DNA of 19,455 nucleotides, from contig CALGSZ010000070.1 of assembly GCA_937901745.1 (NCBI GenBank), forward strand, positions 1 through 19,455, read 5' to 3'. The notes under the pieces are model-generated. The model did no database searches and was not told the DNA's origin. It saw nothing but the letters and a program-made list of their open reading frames with translations. Positions 14,126 through 19,455 of this stretch are shown here, in pieces; within the stretch, counting starts at the first letter, position 1, and every line of letters starts with the position of its first letter. Source of the DNA: an uncultured Chloroflexota bacterium. Its GTDB lineage: Bacteria; Chloroflexota; Chloroflexia; Thermomicrobiales; UBA6265. The translations under genes were made by a program, and so were the position numbers.

Positions 14126-15181
14126 ATGAAAGCGTTCGTCATGAAGCAGATCGGTTCGGCGGGGTTCGTCGACAAGCCCGTCCCCGAGCCGGGCCCGCTC
14201 GATGCACTGATTCGGCCCACAAAGGCCCTGATCTGCACGTCTGACGTCCACACGGTCCACGGCGCGATCGGGGAGCGCACGAACCTGACGCTAGGGCACG
14301 AGGCGGTCGGGATCGTCGAGAAGGTCGGCGAGCTGGTGCGGGACTTCAAGCCTGGCGACCGGGTGGCCGTCGGCGCCATCACTCCCGACTGGGGCTCCCT
14401 CGCCGCCCAGGCGGGCCACCCCTCCCAGTCCGGCGGCCCGCTCGGCGGCTGGAAGTACGCCAACATCAAGGATGGCGTCTTCGCAGAGTACTTCCTGGTC
14501 AACGAAGCCGACGCGAACATGGCCCGCATCCCGGACTCCGTCCCGGACGAGAAGGCCGTCTACGTGGCCGACATGATGAGCACCGGCTTCATGGCCGCAG
14601 AGAACGGCAGGATCCCGACGGGCGGAACCGTGGCGATCTTCGCGCAGGGGCCCGTGGGGCTGATGGCGACGGCGGCAGCGCGGCTCCTGGGCGCCGGTCT
14701 CATCATCGCGGTGGAATCGATGCCGCGGCGGCAGGAACTGGCCCGTCACTTCGGCGCCGACATCGTCATCGACTTCACCAAGACCGACCCGGTGCAGGCG
14801 ATCCTGGATCTGACCGACGGCGAGGGCGTGGATACGGCGATCGAGGCGTTGGGCTCGTCCGCGGTGCTCGCCAACTGCGTGCGCGTCACGAAGCCGGGCG
14901 GCATCATCTCGAACGCGGGCTACCACGGCCAGGGTGATGTCATCTCGATCCCGCGCCTCGAATGGGGCGTCGGGATGGCCGAGAAGAACATCGTGACGGG
15001 GCTGTGCCCGGGCGGCCGGTTGCGGCTCCAGCGCCTGCTGCGGCTCCTCGAGAACGGGCGCGTGGATCCCACGCCGTTGACGACCCACACGTTCCGCTTC
15101 GACGAGCTGGACCGGGCGTTCCGCCTGATGGAGACGAAGGAGGAGGGGATCATCAAGCCGCTGATCGACTTCACGGCGTGA
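14126..15181 (+). CDS. Zinc-dependent secondary alcohol dehydrogenase (medium-chain, TbADH/CbADH-like)
   Basis: A 351-residue cytoplasmic oxidoreductase closely resembling the isopropanol dehydrogenases of Thermoanaerobacter and Clostridium beijerinckii (shared CTSDVHTVHGAIGER, LGHEAVG, DGVFAEYF and LCPGGRLR). The catalytic zinc ligands are present: C37, H58, E59 and D149. The structural-zinc Cys cluster of horse-liver-type enzymes is absent, as in this subfamily. The Rossmann motif reads AQGPVG rather than GxGPVG. After the second strand it has VESMP where the NADP-specific relatives have VGSRP: Glu replaces Gly198, and Met replaces the phosphate-binding Arg200. This suggests a preference for NAD over NADP (inference). 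The start has a strong GGGGGAG before the ATG. A perfect terminator follows, so it is probably a single-gene unit. Confidence 0.93.
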   Translation: MKAFVMKQIGSAGFVDKPVPEPGPLDALIRPTKALICTSDVHTVHGAIGERTNLTLGHEAVGIVEKVGELVRDFKPGDRVAVGAITPDWGSLAAQAGHPSQSGGPLGGWKYANIKDGVFAEYFLVNEADANMARIPDSVPDEKAVYVADMMSTGFMAAENGRIPTGGTVAIFAQGPVGLMATAAARLLGAGLIIAVESMPRRQELARHFGADIVIDFTKTDPVQAILDLTDGEGVDTAIEALGSSAVLANCVRVTKPGGIISNAGYHGQGDVISIPRLEWGVGMAEKNIVTGLCPGGRLRLQRLLRLLENGRVDPTPLTTHTFRFDELDRAFRLMETKEEGIIKPLIDFTA

Positions 15182-15193
15182 GCCCAGCGTGGA

Positions 15194-15227
15194 CCGCGTC
15201 CGGCGGAGCGGATGAGGCCGGACGCGG
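15194..15227 (+). terminator. Terminator after the alcohol dehydrogenase gene
   Basis: A perfect 11-bp stem (15194-15204 with 15217-15227) has a 12-base loop. It is followed by a C/T-rich stretch, CTCCCCTCGTT. It lies 12 bases after the stop codon. Confidence 0.75.
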
Positions 15228-15525
15228 CTCCCCTCGTTCCGCACCCCACCACGGGAACCGATCGCGGCACTGCGTGATTCGGGGGCCGGGAGGCGGCCGC
15301 GTTGTGGCCACTGGCGGGCGACTCACCCGGCGCCGGGACGCTGCGCCCGGCCCGGCCGAGGAATGCGGTCGCGCGCCATGGCCGGCGCCGCCTCCCCGTG
15401 GGTGACACCGGCCCGCAAGCTGCCGTCGGTCTATCGGGATGCCGTGACGCCAGGCCTCGGCGCGGCGAGCCGGGGGCGTTCTGCCGGAGAAGGGCAGATC
15501 CGCCCGTGTCGTGAACGTGGGGAAG
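15228..15525. other. Intergenic region upstream of the FMN reductase gene
   Basis: I see no supported gene in these roughly 300 very GC-rich bases. Only shadow frames run through. The promoter of the reductase gene is expected here, but I could not pick out -35 and -10 elements. Confidence 0.35.
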
Positions 15526-15538
15526 TGAGAGGAGCAGC

Positions 15539-16144
15539 ATGCAGAAGCCCAGGATCGGGATCGTCTTGAGCACGGTTCGCCAGGGGCGCTTTGCCGACAC
15601 GGCCGTCCGCTGGTTCCATGATCTGGCAACACGCCGTACCGATCTCTCCTTCGAGATCATCGACCTGCGCGATTACCCGTTGCCGTTCTACGGCACCCCC
15701 GAGGCAGACGACTCGGGCGTGCCCGCACGCTGGCTCGCCAAGCTGCAGGAGCTGGACGGCATCGTCTTCGTGGTGGCGGAGTATCAGCACAGCATCCCTG
15801 GCGTGCTCAAGAACGCGCTCGACTACGTCGATCTGGAGTTGCAGCACAAGCCCGCCGCGTTCGTGGGCTACGGCGGCGTCGGCGCGGCGCGGGCAGTCGA
15901 GCACCTGCGGCTGATCTGCCTGGAGCTCGAGATGGTGCCTGTCCACGCAGCGGTCCACGCCGGGCTGGAGGTGATGCAGGCCGTGAAGCAGGGAACCAGG
16001 AAGATGGCCGACTTCGACTACCTCAACGATCGCGCAGCGCAGTTGCTCGACGAGCTGGCCTGGTGGGCCAGGGTGTCGAGGGAGGCGCGCGGCGCGTCTG
16101 CGAGTCAGCCCGCTGCCGCCGCCGGCGAGACGGGGAGGTCGTAG
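15539..16144 (+). CDS. NADPH-dependent FMN reductase family protein
   Basis: A 201-residue flavodoxin-fold protein of the FMN reductase family, which includes azo-, chromate- and quinone-reducing enzymes. The phosphate-binding loop near the N-terminus reads GIVLSTVRQGRFADTA (about residues 7-22), matching the family pattern GS.R..S/R. The block AEYQHSIPGVLKNALDYVD (about 81-99) matches the conserved 'PEYn.sipgvLKNAlDw' flavin-binding motif, with Gln in place of the usual Asn. The Ala/Ser-rich tail after about residue 180 is probably disordered. The start is supported by AGAGGAG upstream of the ATG. The electron acceptor cannot be predicted. Separate terminators on both sides suggest it is transcribed alone. 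Confidence 0.9.
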   Translation: MQKPRIGIVLSTVRQGRFADTAVRWFHDLATRRTDLSFEIIDLRDYPLPFYGTPEADDSGVPARWLAKLQELDGIVFVVAEYQHSIPGVLKNALDYVDLELQHKPAAFVGYGGVGAARAVEHLRLICLELEMVPVHAAVHAGLEVMQAVKQGTRKMADFDYLNDRAAQLLDELAWWARVSREARGASASQPAAAAGETGRS

Positions 16145-16171
16145 GGCGCTGGCACGGATGACTGAACACTG

Positions 16172-16236
16172 AGCTCGCCGGGCAGCGGCCGGGCGGTCGA
16201 TGTCGGCCAGGTCGCTCCCCGGCGAGCTGTTTTCTT
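16172..16236 (+). terminator. Terminator after the FMN reductase gene
   Basis: An 11-bp stem AGCTCGCCGGG/CCCGGCGAGCT (16172-16182 with 16218-16228) encloses a 35-base GC-rich loop that can fold further. It is followed by GTTTTCTT, a proper T-rich tail. Confidence 0.72.
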
Positions 16237-16387
16237 GCACCGGCGTCTCCCCCGGGTCCGGGGAGGTTCGGGGCGCACGGCCGGCCGGACATCCTCGAGC
16301 GTCGTCCATCGACGCGGGGCCTCTGAGCGGCCCGCACGGCAAGAATGTTGTAGGCGTTCGGGAGAAGGGTTCAGCGGAAGTGGGGTC

Positions 16388-17932
16388 ATGGTGCAGCCAG
16401 ATCGGCCGGTCGCCGAACACGGGTCGGTACGGCATCCCCTCGGTGGACGGCTCCCCGTCATCGAGCACGTGCCGGTTCGGCTCGATCCGTCAGAGCTGGA
16501 AGAGGTGAACCGCCTGGCCGCGCGGATCCGGACAGCGGTGCCGGGGATCGATGCGACGTCGATGTTCGGCGACCGCGTGCGCGCAGGGTTCGGCGCGGGG
16601 CCGTCCCTCTACGTGCACGACATGTCGCCGGTCCAGCTCGCGGGGCGATGGACGCCGAGCCCCCTCGAGTACCGCGCGTTCATGCTGGCAGGCGAGGGCG
16701 ACTTCGTCGCGCTCTGGATGCCGCGCAATCCGGCGTTCGAGGCGTACTGTCGCGACGTGCTGGGCCTGGGTACGGTCGAGGTGGTGCGGCCGGCCTCGGC
16801 CGTGCGGGGCGCGGCGCTGGCCGCGCGGGTGGCACAGGACAATGCGCTGCTCACGCGGCTCGCGGAAGCTGCTCGCAGGCGGGGCGGGCTGAACGTCCAG
16901 CCGTACATCGGCTCCGGCGTGGTCTGGGCGTTGGCCGCCGCGATCGGGGAGCGGGCCGGCGCGACCGTGCACGTCGCCGCGCCGCCGCCCGGTGTGACGC
17001 GACGCGTCAACGACAAGACCTGGTTCGCCCACCAGGCCGCGAATCTGCTCGGTGAGCGCGCGCTGCCGCAAACGACGGTGGCCCACAGTCTGGCCGCGCT
17101 CGCGGCGCGCGTACGGAGGCTGGCGCGCGATCACGACCGGATCGCCATCAAGCTGCCGAGCGCGGCGGGCGGGGAAGGGAATGCGGTGATCGGCGCAGCG
17201 TGCGTGCGGGATCTGCCTCTCGCCGCGGTGCGCGAGATGCTGTGCGGCCTGCTCCTGCGTCTCGGCTGGCCGCGGCCGTTCCCGCTCCTCGTCAGCGTGT
17301 GGGAGTCGCCTGTATGCGCGACGCCGTCCGTGCAGCTCTGGATCCCGCACACGGGGGAAGGTACGCCTGTCGTCGAAGGCATCTTCGAGCAACAGGTGTG
17401 CGGGCCGACCGGCGTGTTCACGGGCGCGGTGCCCGCCGACCTCCCCGAGCACGTTCAGGTCCGAATCGCACGCGAGGCCGTCCTGCTCGCATCGCTGTTC
17501 CAGCGGCTCGGCTACTTCGGTCGTTGCAGCTTCGACGCGATCCTGGTCGGCCCGGATCCGGCCACGGCGGAGCTCCACTGGATCGAGTGCAACGGGCGTT
17601 GGGGCGGGACCTCGATCCCGATGACGCTGGTCAACCGTCTGACCGGCGACTGGACCGGCACGCCGTTCGCGGTCGTGGTGCCGGAGCAACCCGGCCCGCA
17701 CGCCTTCGAGGCGGCGCTCGAGTGCATGGGCGATCGGCTGTTCACCGCCGGTGGACGCAGCGGCGTCGTCTTCCTTTCCCCCGGCGACGGAACGGGCCAC
17801 GGCCTCGCGTTTCTCGCCCTGGCGCCGACCGCCGTGGAGGCGTGTCGCGACGCGAACGAGGCGAGCGCGATCCTCGCGGAAGGCGCCGGCGGCGCCAGGA
17901 TGTCCTCCGCGCGCCAGCCGCGGGTCGCGTGA
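16388..17932 (+). CDS. ATP-grasp ligase-like protein with an N-terminal pre-ATP-grasp domain
   Basis: A 514-residue soluble protein. The C-terminal two thirds show ATP-grasp hallmarks: VNDKTWF (K210) and IAIKLPSAAGGEGNAV (K255 and a glycine-rich loop) for ATP binding, an acidic strand with D383 (RCSFDAILV), and LHWIECNGRWGGTSIP with E400 and N402 for Mg2+. Residues 1-200 would be the pre-ATP-grasp substrate domain. The ECNGRWGGTS block resembles uncharacterised ATP-grasp proteins of the peptide-ligase type (such as PGM1). These enzymes join a carboxylate to an amine through an acyl-phosphate. The ATG at 16388 has GGAAG (16376-16380) at good spacing; an in-frame ATG at 16235 overlaps the upstream terminator and adds 51 Arg/Gly-rich residues, so it is rejected. 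There is no obvious partner gene, and the substrate is unknown. Confidence 0.78.
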   Translation: MVQPDRPVAEHGSVRHPLGGRLPVIEHVPVRLDPSELEEVNRLAARIRTAVPGIDATSMFGDRVRAGFGAGPSLYVHDMSPVQLAGRWTPSPLEYRAFMLAGEGDFVALWMPRNPAFEAYCRDVLGLGTVEVVRPASAVRGAALAARVAQDNALLTRLAEAARRRGGLNVQPYIGSGVVWALAAAIGERAGATVHVAAPPPGVTRRVNDKTWFAHQAANLLGERALPQTTVAHSLAALAARVRRLARDHDRIAIKLPSAAGGEGNAVIGAACVRDLPLAAVREMLCGLLLRLGWPRPFPLLVSVWESPVCATPSVQLWIPHTGEGTPVVEGIFEQQVCGPTGVFTGAVPADLPEHVQVRIAREAVLLASLFQRLGYFGRCSFDAILVGPDPATAELHWIECNGRWGGTSIPMTLVNRLTGDWTGTPFAVVVPEQPGPHAFEAALECMGDRLFTAGGRSGVVFLSPGDGTGHGLAFLALAPTAVEACRDANEASAILAEGAGGARMSSARQPRVA

Positions 17933-18211
17933 CGTTCGTCGGCGTGCCTCCAGAAGGGCAGGTCGTTGCAGCACCCAATGAGGCCTCGGCGGCGGGGCAC
18001 GTGACGGGCCGCGTCATTCCAGGGTACCCATAGCAGGGCCGCCTGCAGGGGCGTGAAGTGATCTCCCATCGCGCTTCGTCAGCATGCTGCGCGTGGCGGA
18101 GTAGACTCGGCTGCGGGGGGCTGAACGCCGCGAAGCGGGTTCTCGATCGGACGCCTTGGAGCCCGGCTCGTGCCAGTGCCGTTCACGTTCTTCGTCGGAG
18201 CGGAGGGCGAA

Positions 18212-18966
18212 ATGAGAAAGACGCGGCAGGGGTTCGCAATGCTGCTCACGATCGCACTGGCGGCCGGGTGCTCCTCCGGCGAGCCGCGTGCTGCCGCGTC
18301 GTCGTCCGAGCCGTCGAATTCGATCCACCCGGAATTCCCCGAGATCGCCGCGGAACTGATCCGGATGGCGGAGGCGGACCAGCTTGCCCTCAGGGCGGTC
18401 TTTTCGGGCGATCCTCAGGCGCTGGACACTGCGGCGCTGGCCCAGGCCGCCGCCCGGCTGGATTCGCTGGATCGCGCCCACACGGCGCGCCTCAAGGAGA
18501 TCATCCGGACCATGGCTGGCCGACGCCCGCGCGTGTCGGTAGGGAAGGCGCGCGCGCCGCGTTTCTCATCGTCCAGCACGCCGATCGCGACCGCGCGTTC
18601 CAGGAGGAGTACCTGACGTACCTGGAGAGCGCCGTCGCGGCAGGCGACGCGCCGGGCGAGGCGCTGGCGCTGCTGACGGATCGGGTTCGCGTGGCGAAGG
18701 GCGAGCCCCAGCTCTACGGGACGCAGGTCAATCTGACTCCAGACGGCCTGGTCCTCCTGCCCATCGAGGACTCGCTCCACGTGGACGAACGGCGCGCGGC
18801 CCTGGGCATGCCGCCGCTCGCGGCGTATCGCGCGCTGCTCGAGGAGGCGTACCGTCAGGCGCAGAAGCCGGGCGGCGGACGGCGACGGAGGGAGCGATTG
18901 AAGAACGAGAGCTTCGATCCGTTCGATCTTACGAGCCCGGTCCACCCGAGAGGCGTGACCAAATAG
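18212..18966 (+). pseudogene. DUF6624-like lipoprotein, frameshifted
   Basis: The N-terminal frame opens at 18212 after GGAGGG and encodes a lipoprotein signal peptide (MRKTRQGFAMLLTIALAAGC) with the lipobox Cys at residue 20. An Ala/Ser linker and an acidic helical region (AAELIRMAEADQLALRAVF) follow. Near 18513-18516 the homology jumps to another frame, GWPTPARVGREGARAAFLIV, which continues as QHADRDRAFQEEYLTYLESA, ALLTDRVRVAKGEPQLYGTQ and LGMPPLAAYRALLEEAY to the stop at 18966. This second part matches the conserved core of DUF6624 proteins. Restoring one G in ATGGCTGG would rejoin the frames. The lesion may be a real single-base deletion or a sequencing error in a G run. If intact, it would be an exported membrane-anchored protein of unknown function. 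Confidence 0.68.
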
Positions 18967-19390
18967 GGACCCCAGTCCGTAAGACGAGAACGCCCCGTCT
19001 GCGAAAACTCAAGCGGGGCAAAGGTTTTCGCCAGTCGGAACGGCAAGGTATTGGCCGGCGCCCCCCTGAACCCCATCAGAGTACGCAGGGCACACGACCC
19101 AGCGTGACACTGCCATGAGTCAGCATCAGCATCGATTGTATGACATAGCATCTCTATCTCGAACCCATATCGTTTTCGCCGACTCTTGCTGACTCTGTGC
19201 TGCCTCGGCACTACGGCGCGCACAACGGGATATGTCCGGCACGGCTCCCTCGAGAGCGGGCAATCGACGGACTGAAGTACGATCCGGACGGTCCTTCGAC
19301 CCGGAATCTATGAGGTGAGTCAGTCCCGGGATCAATCGGGGAGAGCGTGACACGCCAAGGCGATAGATATTCCCCAACACCGTCGAGCCT
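18967..19390. other. Intergenic region at the right end
   Basis: No supported gene is seen. The stretch 19120-19210 is clearly less GC-rich than the rest of the flank. A 6-bp hairpin, GCCCCG/CGGGGC (18992-18997 with 19014-19019), lies 26 bases after the lipoprotein stop and may be a weak terminator for either strand. Minus-strand open frames here have no ribosome binding site or recognisable protein. Confidence 0.35.
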
Positions 19391-19455
19391 TCACGCTGCT
19401 GCCCACTCCGCAGACAGCAGCTCCGCCTGCTCGATCACCGTCTGCGTGGCTTTCT
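19391..19455 (-). CDS. C-terminal end of an unknown minus-strand gene (partial)
   Basis: The last 20 codons on the minus strand read KATQTVIEQAELLSAEWAAA and then a TGA stop at 19391-19393. The helical, Glu/Ala-rich ending 'TVIEQAExLxxEWAA' reminds me of the C-termini of type I restriction-modification subunits, but 20 residues cannot establish that. The gene enters from beyond the right edge. Confidence 0.35.
   Translation of the reverse strand, partial: KATQTVIEQAELLSAEWAAA

Noticed and set aside
13771..14244. 157-codon plus-strand open frame downstream of the peptide operon
   Set aside because: No ribosome binding site, no recognisable sequence, and it overlaps the well-supported start of the dehydrogenase gene.
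16235..16387. Upstream start of the ATP-grasp gene at 16235
   Set aside because: It overlaps the tail of a strong terminator and encodes an Arg/Ser-rich stretch. The ATG at 16388 has a good ribosome binding site.
18855..19223. 122-codon minus-strand open frame near the right end
   Set aside because: It overlaps the preserved C-terminal half of the DUF6624-like gene, has no ribosome binding site and shows no known motif.

Overview
The window is GC-rich DNA from a Gram-negative bacterium. An outer-membrane beta-barrel protein with a signal peptide, a PadR regulator directly in front of an ADOP-type orphan permease, a DUF6624-like lipoprotein and very high GC at third codon positions together suggest Gemmatimonadota or a related Acidobacteriota-like lineage. 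The sequence alone does not prove the phylum.

Left part (1-7370): a patatin-like phospholipase, an outer-membrane beta-barrel protein with a strong terminator, and then about 1.9 kb of gene debris. The debris (about 2290-4000) holds an ADOP permease scrap, a tRNA-like element with an abnormal anticodon loop, an M1-peptidase scrap joined to the C-terminal part of an undecaprenyl diphosphate synthase gene, a small AT-rich island with a perfect tetO2-like palindrome, and a cytochrome-c-like scrap. A PadR regulator and an intact 877-residue ADOP permease follow.

Central part (about 7690-13780): this is the most interesting region. Its GC is visibly lower (about 55-62 percent in the 60-base lines I counted, against 73-82 percent in the flanks). 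It looks like an acquired RiPP (ribosomally made, modified peptide) locus. A sigma-54 activator without a sensor domain lies upstream. After a regulatory gap with two GC palindromes and a near-consensus -24 element come a radical SAM/SPASM maturase with an RRE-like N-terminus, a 67-residue precursor peptide with six Cys in a duplicated C-X3/4-CCVD pattern and a single Trp right after a Gly-Gly, an M50 membrane peptidase with a PqqD-like N-terminus, a small unknown ORF, and a class I isoprenoid-synthase-like protein. A terminator-like hairpin closes the operon. The gene set suggests a peptide that is radical-SAM crosslinked or epimerised, possibly prenylated on Trp in the manner of ComQ/ComX, and then processed by the M50 protein. 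I know of no characterised pathway with this combination. No exporter is seen.

Right part (13780-19455): a zinc-dependent secondary alcohol dehydrogenase, an NADPH-dependent FMN reductase, an ATP-grasp ligase-like protein and a frameshifted DUF6624-like lipoprotein, mostly separated by clear hairpin terminators. At the right edge is the likely C-terminal end of a minus-strand gene. The first two could be redox housekeeping or detoxification genes. The ATP-grasp protein is an orphan that may ligate an unknown substrate.
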